A DNA stretch of 42,211 nt from Gammaproteobacteria bacterium (GCA_013178375.1 JABLXQ010000049.1:1-42211); one strand, 5' to 3'; positions 33,165-41,789 are shown, numbered from the stretch's first letter. Made by a program: numbers and translations. Notes: generated by a model not told the origin, from the letters alone.

Positions 33165-33347
33165 ATGAGCAACAAAGCCCTGATATCCATCGCCATCGTG
33201 CTGTTGATCGGCGTCCTGTCCATTGCCGTCATCCGCATTCAGAACCCGCCCAAAGAGGAATCGGTCGGTGACAAGGTTACCCGCTCCATCAATGAGGGTG
33301 CCGAGGAAGTGGCCGACGAGATCGACGATCACACCGACGACAAGTAG
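33165..33347 (+). CDS. Small single-pass membrane protein
   Basis: 60 residues, with GGAGG directly upstream (CCGGAGGTTCCC ATG). Residues 5-24 are one membrane helix (ALISIAIVLLIGVLSIAVIR); the rest is a very acidic, charged tail (VGDKVTRSINEGAEEVADEI, ending DDHTDDK). I do not recognise a family, but small membrane proteins of this layout are common in stress regulons. The ECF-type promoter in front of it links it to the BON and barrel genes 4-5 kb downstream. Confidence 0.8.
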   Translation: MSNKALISIAIVLLIGVLSIAVIRIQNPPKEESVGDKVTRSINEGAEEVADEIDDHTDDK

Positions 33348-33559
33348 CATCCCGTCGCCTTCCATTTTTTCCTGATATCCGGTGGGGTTTTCAATGCCCC
33401 ACTTTTCACCGGCCTGCGGCGTTCCCTGTTCACTCGCCGCGGCACCCTCGTCCGCCGGGCTTGAAAAGCTTCATCACCGCACACTGCCAGCGCCATTCGC
33501 TTTACAGCACGCCGTCAGGCGCTCGATACTGATAGCTCCATCACGGATGAGGCAAGTCA

Positions 33560-35809
33560 ATGGAATCGCGCCGCCTGCGTCAGGTGCTGTCACGCAACTA
33601 CATACTATTTGTCATTCTGCTCACTTCATGCGCAGTGGCCCTTTGCTATTCACTGCTGTCCAGCAAGGACACTGTGGAAAAGACGGACAACCTCATTAAG
33701 CACACGCACGAAATCATCAATCTGGCGGAACAAATGGCCGGACTGGTGGAAGGCATGCTGGCATCGCAGCGTGGCTATCTGCTGTCGGGCGACGCCGCCT
33801 TTCTGGAGAAATACGAAAAGAACAAGGCCATCGTGTCGGAACAACTGGCCAGACTGAACGAACTCACGACTGACAACAAATCACAGCAGAGCAGGCTGGA
33901 CGAGGTGCGCAATTATTTCGCGCTGTTTACCAATAGTCTGGAAGAGCGCACCGGGCGTTTTCGCCCGCAACCGCTGCCGGAACTGGTGGAAGGCGTCAAC
34001 GTGCTCGACGACATTCGCGCCAACATCAGCCGGATCAACCAGGCGGTTCTGGCCGAGGAGCACCAGTTGCTGCAACTGCGGGTACGCACGCTGGAGCGGG
34101 AAAAAAGCCAGTATGTGAACACACTGGTGGCCGGAATCATCATCGGCACCGTGCTGCTGCTGGTGTTCAACGCGTTCCTGCTCAGCGCGCAAGAAGGACG
34201 GACCTTGGCGGAGGCGTCACTCAAGGATTCACAGGAACGTTTCGCTCTGGCCGTTGAAGGCGCGCAGGACGGCATTTTTGACTGGAACATGCGCGACAAC
34301 ACCCTGTATTTTTCGGCGCAGTTTTTCCGCATCCTGGGTTACGAGAAAACACGGCACTACAGCCTGAACGATTTCATTGAACTGCTGCATCCGGACGACA
34401 AGGACAAGAGCTGGGCCACCATCGCCGCCGGTGACCGCCAGTGCAAACCGGAATATGCCCAGGAATTCCGTTTGCGCCACCAGTCCGGCCGCTGGATCTG
34501 GATTCAGGCCCGGGGCAAAATCCTGTTCGATGACAAACTGTGCCCTTACCGGATCGTCGGTGCGCACACGGATATCAGCCAGGTCGTGCAGGCCAATGAG
34601 AAGTTGCAGGTCGAAAAGGAGCTGGCGCAAAGTGCAAACCGGGCCAAGAGTGAATTCCTGGCCCATATGAGCCACGAAATCCGTACTCCGCTCACCGCCA
34701 TCAGTGGCATCGCCGAAATTCTCGAACGTCAGAAAGATACACTCAGCGAACGCCAGCAGAAACTGGTGCACACCCTGGCCCTGAGTTCGTCTTCCCTCAA
34801 GGATCTGATCAGTGATGTGCTGGATTTTTCCAAAATTGAGAGTGGCGATATCGTGCTTGAAAACAACCCTTTCAGGCTCGGCCAGTTTTTCGAGGAAATC
34901 GCCAGCATGATGGCCTTGAAGGCCAGCGAGAAGGGCATCAGCTTTTTGTACGACTGCAGCGAAGTGCGCGAGCTGTCATTCCAGGGTGACCGTTCGCGCA
35001 TCCGACAGATCTGCGTTAATCTGATCAGCAACGCCATCAAATTCACCGAACAGGGCAAGGTCAGCGTTTCAGCCACGGTGGAACAGCGCGACAGCCAGCC
35101 GTTCCTGCGGATCGATGTCGCCGATACCGGGATCGGCATCAGTGCTGACAATTTCGACCTGATCTTCGATCGCTTCAAGCAGGTCCAATCATCGGATTCG
35201 CGCAAATATGGCGGCACCGGCCTGGGCCTGCCCATTTCGAAACAACTGGCCAGCCTGATGGGCGGCGTCATCACTGTCAGCAGCCAGGTGGGCGCTGGTT
35301 CCACTTTTTCGTTGTTGTTGCCCATGCAGTCACAAGTCGCCGCGTTGCCCATGGCCGACGTGCCGGCATCAACCGCGCAACTGGACGCGGATCTCAGGGC
35401 ACTGGTCACCGAAGACACCCGCGTGCTGGTGGTCGAGGATTATGCCGGCAATATTGCCCTGGTGAGCTATATCCTGGACGAACTCGGCATTCACTACGAC
35501 GTTGCCACCACGGGCCTGATGGCGCTGGACCTGTGGCAAAAGCGCGCCTACAACCTGGTGCTGATGGACATACAGATGCCGGAAATGGATGGCTTTGCCG
35601 CCACTCAAAGTATCCGCCAGATCGAAAACGCCCACGGCCGCGTGCGCACACCCATTATCGGCATGACCGCCCACGCCCTGATGGGGGACCGCGACCGCTG
35701 CATCCAGGCCGGCATGGACAGCTACCTGCCCAAGCCCATTGTGGAAACTGATCTCAAGAGCGCGATGCTGAAATACCTGAACGCTGGCGCAGCTGTGACG
35801 ATGGCCTGA
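33560..35809 (+). CDS. Hybrid sensor histidine kinase with CHASE3, PAS and receiver domains
   Basis: 749 residues. TM1 about 12-34; periplasmic CHASE3 about 36-185 (NLAEQMAGLVEGMLASQRGY is typical); TM2 about 187-209; PAS about 225-342 (PAS_3 type: DGIFDWN, LHPDDKDKSW); HisKA with H372 in AHMSHEIRTPL; HATPase with N491, DTGIG (522-526) and GGTGLGLPIS (551-560); receiver with D670 in LVLMDIQMPEMDG and K725 in YLPKPI. No HPt domain is included, so phosphate may pass to a separate HPt or the receiver may be inhibitory. It is convergent with the ECF sigma gene (18-base gap) and precedes an OmpR-type regulator. It is plausibly the sensor of this stress module, by inference. Confidence 0.92.
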   Translation: MESRRLRQVLSRNYILFVILLTSCAVALCYSLLSSKDTVEKTDNLIKHTHEIINLAEQMAGLVEGMLASQRGYLLSGDAAFLEKYEKNKAIVSEQLARLNELTTDNKSQQSRLDEVRNYFALFTNSLEERTGRFRPQPLPELVEGVNVLDDIRANISRINQAVLAEEHQLLQLRVRTLEREKSQYVNTLVAGIIIGTVLLLVFNAFLLSAQEGRTLAEASLKDSQERFALAVEGAQDGIFDWNMRDNTLYFSAQFFRILGYEKTRHYSLNDFIELLHPDDKDKSWATIAAGDRQCKPEYAQEFRLRHQSGRWIWIQARGKILFDDKLCPYRIVGAHTDISQVVQANEKLQVEKELAQSANRAKSEFLAHMSHEIRTPLTAISGIAEILERQKDTLSERQQKLVHTLALSSSSLKDLISDVLDFSKIESGDIVLENNPFRLGQFFEEIASMMALKASEKGISFLYDCSEVRELSFQGDRSRIRQICVNLISNAIKFTEQGKVSVSATVEQRDSQPFLRIDVADTGIGISADNFDLIFDRFKQVQSSDSRKYGGTGLGLPISKQLASLMGGVITVSSQVGAGSTFSLLLPMQSQVAALPMADVPASTAQLDADLRALVTEDTRVLVVEDYAGNIALVSYILDELGIHYDVATTGLMALDLWQKRAYNLVLMDIQMPEMDGFAATQSIRQIENAHGRVRTPIIGMTAHALMGDRDRCIQAGMDSYLPKPIVETDLKSAMLKYLNAGAAVTMA

Positions 35810-35827
35810 ACCTGAACCGCACACCAC

Positions 35828-36337
35828 TCAACAGGTACTGCAATCTGCATCCGCCTCTGCATCCTGGCCGAGCGCCAGCAGCAATGCTTCACGCGCACGC
35901 GAAAGCCGGGAACGCACGGTACCCACGGGCAGCTGCAGCAGTTCCGATACTTCGGCGTAGCGGCGCCCCTCCACGCACACCTGTGCCAGTATCTCGCGAT
36001 GATCATCTGACAGTTGTGTCATCGCGCCCAGGACCGCGTCCAGTTCCACCTTGATCTCCTGATCCGGCTCCACGGTCTCCTGGTCAATGTAATGTTGCGG
36101 ATCGTACTGGGTATCGAAACGCACACTGCGGCGGTAGTGGGACACAAACGCGTTATACATGATGCGCGAGGTCCAGCCGAACAGATTGGAACCCCGTTCA
36201 AAACTGCGTCTGCTTTCGAGCGACTTCAGCATGGTGCTTTGCAAAAGGTCATCCGCATCGCAATTATTCCGGGTCAGTTTGATGGCAAAACGGCGGAGAT
36301 TAGGCATCTCCCGAACCAGCTCGTGATGACTGAACAT
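35828..36337 (-). CDS. ECF-type RNA polymerase sigma factor, EcfG-like
   Basis: 169 residues from ATG 36335-36337 with AAGGAG upstream. Region sigma-2 (about 1-80) has LRRFAIKLTRNNCDADDLLQ with LKSLESRRSFERGSNLFGW, then MYNAFVSHYRR. Region sigma-4 (about 108-160) has QLSDDHREILAQVCVEGRRY and LPVGTVRSRLSRAREAL. The wording (I/MPNLRRFA, FERGSNLFGW, VGTVRSRLSRAR) is close to EcfG-type general stress sigma factors. There is no NepR-like anti-sigma or PhyR gene next to it. The C-terminus ends in two cysteines (DCSTC). Its likely target sequence, GGAAC-N16/17-CGTTT, occurs before several genes in this window. Confidence 0.9.
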   Translation of the reverse strand: MFSHHELVREMPNLRRFAIKLTRNNCDADDLLQSTMLKSLESRRSFERGSNLFGWTSRIMYNAFVSHYRRSVRFDTQYDPQHYIDQETVEPDQEIKVELDAVLGAMTQLSDDHREILAQVCVEGRRYAEVSELLQLPVGTVRSRLSRAREALLLALGQDAEADADCSTC

Positions 36338-36528
36338 GGCAAAACTCCTTGTGGTAGCATTGACCCAACAAAGGCTAGTGCCCGTTCGTAACCTCCTTAT
36401 CTCCCCCATATGTCAGCCAGACAACGATTTGTTTCCGCAATCTGTCAAAACAACACACGATTGGCAGGGTTATTTGTGCATCACATTTGCATGGGAATGA
36501 CATCACCTCCTATTTCGGATGCGACCCC

Positions 36529-37257
36529 ATGCATAAAGGCAAGATTCTGAGCATCGAAGACGATAAAAATCTGCAGCTTGTGGTGAACGAGTATCTACAG
36601 GAAGACGGCTATGAAGTCCTCCTGGCCAACGATTTCGCCACAGCCGTTGAAAAAATTACATCGGAGCCGGTAAATGTCGTCCTGCTGGACCTGGTACTGC
36701 CCGACGGCGATGGCCTAAATCTCATCAGCACACTCAAAGCCCATAGCAATGCTGCGATTATTGTCCTGTCGGGCAAGGACAACACGATGGAAAAAGTCGT
36801 CTGCCTGGAAATGGGAGCCGATGACTATCTGACAAAACCGTTTGAAATGCGCGAACTTTCTGCCCGCATCAAGGCCGTATTGCGCCGGGTGGAAAACCGG
36901 GCACAACCTGTCCTGCAGGAAGCGACGCGCCATCCCAAATGGCGGTTACCCAATGGCTGGATTCTCGACAGCCTGCAATATCAACTCTTTGATGAAACAG
37001 CGCGACCGGCGGATCTGACGGTGGGCGAATTCCGGTTGCTGTCGGCACTGACGCAGGCCGCCAACCGGGTGTTGACCCGCGAGCAATTGTTTGAACATGC
37101 GCGCAAAGGCGACAGCTTCGATGTCTATGATCGCGCAATCGACACCCAGATTGCACGCTTGCGTAAAAAAATGGGCGACATCAGCAAGCCGCCCAACCTG
37201 ATCAAAACCATTCGCGGTGTTGGTTACATGCTCTGCGGGCAGGTTACGTCTGCCTGA
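36529..37257 (+). CDS. OmpR/PhoB-family response regulator
   Basis: 242 residues from ATG 36529; the frame is open back to a TTG at 36487, and no start has a strong ribosome binding site. Receiver domain 1-120: EDD (10-12), phospho-acceptor D54 in VVLLDLVLPDGDGL, S81 in IIVLSGKD, K103 in YLTKPFEMREL. The winged-helix Trans_reg_C domain is about 145-238: LTVGEFRLLSALTQAANRVL, REQLFEHARKG, YDRAIDTQIARLRKKMGD and LIKTIRGVGYML. It is divergent from the sigma gene and followed by the BON-domain gene. It may be the partner of the hybrid kinase upstream (inference). Confidence 0.92.
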   Translation: MHKGKILSIEDDKNLQLVVNEYLQEDGYEVLLANDFATAVEKITSEPVNVVLLDLVLPDGDGLNLISTLKAHSNAAIIVLSGKDNTMEKVVCLEMGADDYLTKPFEMRELSARIKAVLRRVENRAQPVLQEATRHPKWRLPNGWILDSLQYQLFDETARPADLTVGEFRLLSALTQAANRVLTREQLFEHARKGDSFDVYDRAIDTQIARLRKKMGDISKPPNLIKTIRGVGYMLCGQVTSA

Positions 37258-37359
37258 TCGCGCCATCTTTCATGCGTGTACATGGCTTCTGTTCGCAACT
37301 TCTGTTCGCATTGATCTCCCCCTCAATTCTACGCAATTCAAATTCCGGCATCCTGTTCC

Positions 37360-37385
37360 GGAACTTTTTTTACTGTCTGGCGTTT
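37360..37385 (+). promoter_or_regulatory. ECF sigma promoter of the BON-domain gene
   Basis: GGAAC (37360-37364), 16 bases with a T-run, CGTTT (37381-37385), then GTTAC. It lies 46 bases before ATG 37432 and is an exact match to the GGAAC/CGTTT promoter form used by EcfG-type sigma factors. Confidence 0.75.
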
Positions 37386-37431
37386 GTTACCCGAACACTT
37401 CAACTCATCATCATCGTGCGAGGCAAACACC

Positions 37432-38046
37432 ATGAACACATCAACGTTTACACTCAAAAAACTGTCTGTTTCCCTCTTGATGGCGGGCGCGCTGCTGATG
37501 CCTGCCATCCAGGTGAGCGCTGCCGGGCCGGAACCGGCCTCCACCATGGATTCGGTCAAAACCAACACCAAGGAGGGCTGGAAAGAAGGCATGATCGAAG
37601 GCGCCTACCTGTTCAATTCCAACCTGAGCGCGCTGCGCATCGATGTCGAAGTGCTGGGCAACACCGCCGTGCTGAAAGGCTATGTGGACTCCGGTAGCGC
37701 CAAATCCCTGGCCGAAGAAATAGCGTACAGTGTGGACGGGATCGACAAGGTGAATAACCAGTTGAGCGTGGACCCCAACAAGGCACCGGCCGAACCGAAA
37801 ACCACTTCCATGCTGAAATCCGAACTGTCGGATGCGGCCATTACGGCCAAGGTGAAATCCAAGTTGCTGGCCAACAGCGAAGTGAAGGGCCTTGCCATTG
37901 ACGTCGATACCGCCAACAAGGAAGTGACCCTGACCGGCAAGGTGTCGTCCGATACCGAACGTGATCTGGCCTATTACATCACCCGCAACACCGAAGGCGT
38001 GCGCTCGATCCGCAATGAACTGACCGTGCAGAACAATCCCAGCTAA
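37432..38046 (+). CDS. Periplasmic protein with two BON domains (OsmY-like)
   Basis: 204 residues; GAGG lies nine bases before ATG. The signal peptide ends IQVSA/AGPE. BON domain 1 is about 45-115 (EGAYLFNSNLSALRIDVEVL, NTAVLKGYVDSGSAKSLAEE); BON domain 2 is about 130-200 (ITAKVKSKLLANSEVKGLAI, VTLTGKVSSDTERDLA). OsmY-type BON proteins act in the periplasm during osmotic and envelope stress, probably by binding membrane lipid or partner proteins. The ECF promoter in front and strong terminator behind make it a single transcription unit. Confidence 0.93.
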   Translation: MNTSTFTLKKLSVSLLMAGALLMPAIQVSAAGPEPASTMDSVKTNTKEGWKEGMIEGAYLFNSNLSALRIDVEVLGNTAVLKGYVDSGSAKSLAEEIAYSVDGIDKVNNQLSVDPNKAPAEPKTTSMLKSELSDAAITAKVKSKLLANSEVKGLAIDVDTANKEVTLTGKVSSDTERDLAYYITRNTEGVRSIRNELTVQNNPS

Positions 38047-38096
38047 TCGCGTCCATCCGGGAGCAGCGCAGCAGCAAGCTGTAATCCCGCCAGACC

Positions 38097-38134
38097 GGCC
38101 GGAGTGGCACACTGTCACTCCGGCCATTTTTTTT
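38097..38134 (+). terminator. Strong terminator after the BON-domain gene
   Basis: GGCCGGAGTG (38097-38106) pairs with CACTCCGGCC (38116-38125), perfect 10 bp, followed by ATTTTTTTTATT. Confidence 0.93.
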
Positions 38135-38211
38135 ATTGATTCCTGCGTTATAAAAAGTCCCGCAAACGCTTACCTCGCACAGAATTTTTTTATGAATGCG
38201 TTGCGCCAGAA

Positions 38212-38238
38212 GGAACCCAATGCCGGTCACATGCGTTT
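38212..38238 (+). promoter_or_regulatory. ECF sigma promoter of the outer-membrane barrel gene
   Basis: GGAAC (38212-38216), 17 bases, CGTTT (38234-38238), then GTTG. It lies 46 bases before ATG 38285, the same distance as at the BON gene. Confidence 0.72.
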
Positions 38239-38284
38239 GTTGAGCGAGAACAGGAAATTTATCAAACCATGCGAGGGAACCACC

Positions 38285-38869
38285 ATGAAATCTCAAGCCA
38301 GACTATTCAGCATCATCATGCTTTCATCCGCAATGTCCGCTTTGGCCACCACGAGTTTTGCCGCTGACTCTTCCAGCGATGAACGAATCAGTGGCTTCTT
38401 CATCGGCGGTCACTATGGTCAATACAGTTCCGATGGCGAGGAGTTCGATGACGACAACGATTTCTACGATGTCATCATCGGTGGACTGATCAATCCTTAC
38501 ATCGGCGTCGAGGGCGGCTATTCGGATTTTGGCACCATCGGCGGCAATGTCGCGTCCGCTGACCTGTACGGCTATCACATTGCCGGTCTGTTGCGGATGC
38601 CCATTGGCAAATCCTTCGGCATTTATGCCAAAGGCGGCCAGTTCTTCTGGAAATCCGAAGTGGAAGCGCTGGGCTTTTCTGAGGATCTGGATGGTGACGA
38701 GCCGTTCTATGGCGTCGGTGTGGATTTCGCCTTCAACCAGCATGTCAGTATGGATGTGGAATACCTGCGTTATAAGGTGGATCTGGACGATTCCAACCTG
38801 CCGGACCTTGTCGATGACTATGAAACGGATATCGACACCGCCAAGGTCGGCTTGAAGGTTTTCTTCTGA
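38285..38869 (+). CDS. Outer-membrane beta-barrel protein (OmpA-like barrel fold)
   Basis: 194 residues; GAGGGAACCACC precedes ATG. The signal peptide ends TTSFAADSS. The mature part has alternating aromatic strands such as GFFIGGHYGQYSS, PYIGVEGGYSDFG, LYGYHIAGLLRMPI and GIYAKGGQFFWKS, and ends with the typical C-terminal strand AKVGLKVFF (terminal Phe). This fits an eight-stranded OmpA/OmpX-type porin-family barrel with acidic loops (EEFDDDNDF). No peptidoglycan-binding domain is present. It is probably an envelope-stress outer-membrane protein given the ECF promoter. Confidence 0.88.
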   Translation: MKSQARLFSIIMLSSAMSALATTSFAADSSSDERISGFFIGGHYGQYSSDGEEFDDDNDFYDVIIGGLINPYIGVEGGYSDFGTIGGNVASADLYGYHIAGLLRMPIGKSFGIYAKGGQFFWKSEVEALGFSEDLDGDEPFYGVGVDFAFNQHVSMDVEYLRYKVDLDDSNLPDLVDDYETDIDTAKVGLKVFF

Positions 38870-38947
38870 TGAAGTCTGGAAAGGAATTTCCCATCTGCTT
38901 GGCTACATGTCAGTGAAAGCCTGCGCCATCAAATAGCCTCTCCCCCA

Positions 38948-38983
38948 GGCATGCTGATGCTCGATCTGGATCATCAGCATGCC
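38948..38983. terminator. Large palindrome between convergent genes
   Basis: GGCATGCTGATG (38948-38959) and CATCAGCATGCC (38972-38983) form a perfect 12-bp stem with a 12-base loop between the convergent barrel and GFA genes. A pyrimidine-rich but not pure T stretch follows on the plus strand. It is a likely bidirectional terminator. Confidence 0.55.
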
Positions 38984-38998
38984 GCCCCTTCCTTTCTT

Positions 38999-39376
38999 TC
39001 AGGTACTTTTATGCGCCAGAGCGGCGGCATTGGCTTCCCAGTTCTGGCCGTCGAATGGCACCACTTTCACGTGCGCCGGCTGTTGCTTCAGGCAACGCAG
39101 GTTCACGTCCACGCCATCCGGATTCGAGCGCGGAATGTAGAACGGTTTGATGCCGCAAACACTGCAGAATTTATGCTGCGCGACGCCGGTGTTGAAGCGG
39201 TAGGTGGTGAGTTTGTCCGCACCTGCCAGCAGATGAAAGTTGCGGGCCGGCACGATCAGGTGCAGGAACCCGGTCATGCGGCAGATCGAGCAATTGCAGT
39301 CCTCGACCTCGACGGCTTCCGGCGCTTCGACTTCAAACTGGACGGCGCCGCAATGGCAGCTGCCTGAATAGACCAT
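38999..39376 (-). CDS. GFA-family zinc protein (glutathione-dependent formaldehyde-activating type)
   Basis: 125 residues from ATG 39374-39376 with GGGAG upstream. The cysteine pattern of the family is complete: GSCHCGAVQFEVE near the start, DCNCSICRMTG, and QHKFCSVCGIKPFY. These bind two zinc ions in the Mss4-like fold. The catalytic role of most members, including this one, is unproven; only Gfa itself has been linked to S-hydroxymethylglutathione. It is monocistronic and convergent with the barrel gene. Confidence 0.92.
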   Translation of the reverse strand: MVYSGSCHCGAVQFEVEAPEAVEVEDCNCSICRMTGFLHLIVPARNFHLLAGADKLTTYRFNTGVAQHKFCSVCGIKPFYIPRSNPDGVDVNLRCLKQQPAHVKVVPFDGQNWEANAAALAHKST

Positions 39377-39527
39377 GTTGGGGCTCCCTGTTGATTGATG
39401 GGTGATAGTCCCGCCGCAGCGGTTTTTCCTTTCCCGCATTCCCTATACACTAGGCCACCCGAGTACTGCCCTGCAGGCTCCGGCACCGTTGGCGCCATTC
39501 CCAATGTATTAGTGAAAGGATTTGAGC

Positions 39528-40790
39528 ATGAAACTGGAAACAGTGCCGTTTATCAAGCATGGCTGTGCCTGGATGCTGGACCAGGTTCGCACCCTGCTGT
39601 GGATAATATTGCTGCTTCTGCCGCAATCGGGACTGCACGCGGAAACCGGCTGGGTGCGCGATGGAGCGGAAGTGCTCAGCCCCGCGGTCGAAGCCCGGCT
39701 CAACGCGCTATTGGAAGACGTCAAACAGCAGACAACTACCGAAGTGATGGTGATAACCGTTCCGTCACTGAACGGCGGCTACCTGAATTATTTCGCCACC
39801 CAGCTGTTCAACCAGATCGGCATCGGCCGCAGTGAAACCAACAACGGCGTGCTGTTTCTGATTGCACCCAATGAGCGCCGCACCCGCATTGAGGTGGGTT
39901 ACGGGTTGGAGCCCCTGCTCACCGATGACCTGGCCGGCCAGATTCTCGACGACCAGGTGATTCCCCATTTCCGCAGCAACGACATGCAGGCCGGCATCGT
40001 GGCGGGCACCGAGGAAATCGCGCGGCTGCTGCAGCGCTATCCCGACGCGGCGCGGGGTATTCCCGGCTCCACTCCCTGGTATGTCAGAACCTCGCGGGGA
40101 GATCTGGACATCGCGCTGTATACCGTGTTTGCGCTGGCCATCACCTTCTTCGTGCTGTATTTCATCATGAAGCGCAAAAAGCATTTTCCAGCCCTGCTGC
40201 TGTACCTGATGCTGGCGCTGGCAACGGGATCGGTGGCGCTCACGGTTCTGGCTTTTGTTGCCATGGGCCGGTTCGACGCACTGCCCGAGACACTCATCGC
40301 TGGCGGATCGTTGCTGATCAGCCTGTTCATGCAACAGCGCCTCTATCGCCGTTATGGGCCTCATCCCTGCGAGCATTGCAGCGGGCCGATGCGATTGCTG
40401 TCGGAAGCCGAAGACGACCAGCACCTGGAAAAAGTACAACGGCTGGAAGAAACACTTGGCTCGGTGGACTACGACGTCTGGTACTGTCCGGCCTGCCTGA
40501 AAAGCGATACCGAACGCTACATTGTCCGTTTCTCCGGCTTTGCCGATTGCCCCAACTGTTCTGCGCGCACCCTGAAAGAAACCACCATCGTATTGGTGGC
40601 TGCCACCCGCAGCCACGGCGGCCAGAACCGCATCGATGGTGTGTGCCAGTCCTGCAGCCACAAAACCTCGCGCATTGAAAACACGGCACGAATTTCGGAT
40701 TCCTCCAGCTCGTCCGGCGGTTCCGGTGGCGGATCATCCGGCGGTGGTGGCGGCAGCAGCGGAGGCGGTGGCGCCTCCCGGAGCTGGTGA
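39528..40790 (+). CDS. TPM-domain membrane protein (YgcG-like)
   Basis: 420 residues from ATG 39528 (AAAGGA eight bases upstream). The signal peptide ends about GLHAETG. The TPM_phosphatase domain is about 40-170: WVRDGAEVLSPAVEARLNAL, TTTEVMVITVP, NNGVLFLIAP and RIEVGYGLEPLL. Three hydrophobic segments cover about 190-270. A cytoplasmic or periplasmic part follows with four CxxC pairs (PCEHC, YCPAC, DCPNC, VCQSC), likely two zinc-ribbon-like knuckles, and a Ser/Gly tail ending SRSW. TPM and LemA genes are often paired; they are linked to membrane protein or photosystem quality control in other organisms. Stop and lemA start are almost adjacent. Confidence 0.88.
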   Translation: MKLETVPFIKHGCAWMLDQVRTLLWIILLLLPQSGLHAETGWVRDGAEVLSPAVEARLNALLEDVKQQTTTEVMVITVPSLNGGYLNYFATQLFNQIGIGRSETNNGVLFLIAPNERRTRIEVGYGLEPLLTDDLAGQILDDQVIPHFRSNDMQAGIVAGTEEIARLLQRYPDAARGIPGSTPWYVRTSRGDLDIALYTVFALAITFFVLYFIMKRKKHFPALLLYLMLALATGSVALTVLAFVAMGRFDALPETLIAGGSLLISLFMQQRLYRRYGPHPCEHCSGPMRLLSEAEDDQHLEKVQRLEETLGSVDYDVWYCPACLKSDTERYIVRFSGFADCPNCSARTLKETTIVLVAATRSHGGQNRIDGVCQSCSHKTSRIENTARISDSSSSSGGSGGGSSGGGGGSSGGGGASRSW

Positions 40791-40791
40791 C

Positions 40792-41343
40792 ATGATTGCA
40801 ACGGGCATTGCCGTGATCGCCTGGCTCGGGTTTTATCTCTGGTATCTGCTGACCTTCAATCATCTGGTGGCGATCCGCAACACTGTGAACCAGGCCTGGG
40901 CCCACGTGGACGTGGAATTGCAGCGACGTTACGACCTGATCGGCAATCTGGTGGAAGTAGTGAAGGCCTATGCCCGCCACGAAGGTGAAACCCTGCTGCA
41001 AACCACCCGCGCCCGCAGCACAAACACCGGCATCAACGTGCACGATGCCAATCAGTCCACACCGCGCGACGCAGTGCTGATCGGCAACATCATGCTGCTG
41101 GTGGAACGCTATCCCGATCTCAAGGCCAACGAACAATTCCGAACGCTACAAAAAGCCCTGATCGACACCGAAGATCGCATCGCCACCCGCCGCAACGCCT
41201 ACAACGAATGCGTCAGCCGTTACGAAATCTACCGCACCACCGTTCCGTCCCTGTTGATCGCCTGGGCCGGCCAGTTCAATCCGGTGGAATTTTTCGACGC
41301 GCAGGATGAAACTGCGCAGGCCGTTCGGGTAATGCTGTCATGA
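40792..41343 (+). CDS. LemA family protein
   Basis: 183 residues; the start is one base after the TPM gene stop (TGA C ATG). One N-terminal membrane helix (about 3-22), then the LemA motif FNHLVAIRNTVNQAWAHVDV with LQRRYDLIGNLVEVVKAYARHE, a helical bundle with NEQFRTLQKALIDTEDRIAT and RNAYNECVSRYEIYRTTVPS. LemA proteins are membrane-anchored helical proteins of unknown mechanism. Translational coupling with the TPM gene supports a joint role. Confidence 0.95.
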   Translation: MIATGIAVIAWLGFYLWYLLTFNHLVAIRNTVNQAWAHVDVELQRRYDLIGNLVEVVKAYARHEGETLLQTTRARSTNTGINVHDANQSTPRDAVLIGNIMLLVERYPDLKANEQFRTLQKALIDTEDRIATRRNAYNECVSRYEIYRTTVPSLLIAWAGQFNPVEFFDAQDETAQAVRVMLS

Positions 41344-41789
41344 GACATTTCATCCTGCTCACCCTTGCAACCCTGCTGCTGGCGTCAATAACCTGGTCCG
41401 CATACCAGTTCGATCTGTCACGTCAACAATCCAGGCATGACGCCATCACGCAGCAGATCAGCCAGGACGCACTGAAACTGGAACAGCAGTATTTCAACCA
41501 TGCGCGCACGCTGATCGCACTGCTCGATCCGCACGATACCCTGCTGGCCCAGATCGAGTCGGCACAATCCTCGCTGGCGGCCATGCCATCCATAACGGAA
41601 CGTGAACCTGTGTTTCAGGATCTGGTAAGCCGCATCCAGACCCGCCTGCTGTTCGTGCCCATCTCTGGCCGGCAGGATCAAAGCCAGAACGACGCCCGTT
41701 TGCAGGAATGGCGCCGCATCACCGATCAGATGAACGGCGCCCTGAACCGGCGCGAACAATTGCTGCACCGGCCCGACGCAGCGGACTGA
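41340..41789 (+). CDS. Membrane-anchored helical protein in the TPM-LemA operon
   Basis: 149 residues; ATG overlaps the lemA stop (ATGA), so translation is coupled. An N-terminal membrane helix or uncleaved signal (residues 4-20) is followed by an almost fully helical, Gln-rich part (RQQSRHDAITQQISQDALKL, LIALLDPHDTLLAQIESAQS). It has the look of a LemA-associated anchor protein, but I do not know the family. Its stop is back to back with the stop of the convergent methyltransferase gene. Confidence 0.78.
   Translation: MRHFILLTLATLLLASITWSAYQFDLSRQQSRHDAITQQISQDALKLEQQYFNHARTLIALLDPHDTLLAQIESAQSSLAAMPSITEREPVFQDLVSRIQTRLLFVPISGRQDQSQNDARLQEWRRITDQMNGALNRREQLLHRPDAAD

Noticed and set aside
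36489-36520. ECF-type promoter before the OmpR regulator gene (GGAAT-N17-CGGAT)
   Set aside because: Both halves deviate from the GGAAC/CGTTT form, and it would place the start site at or after the chosen start codon.
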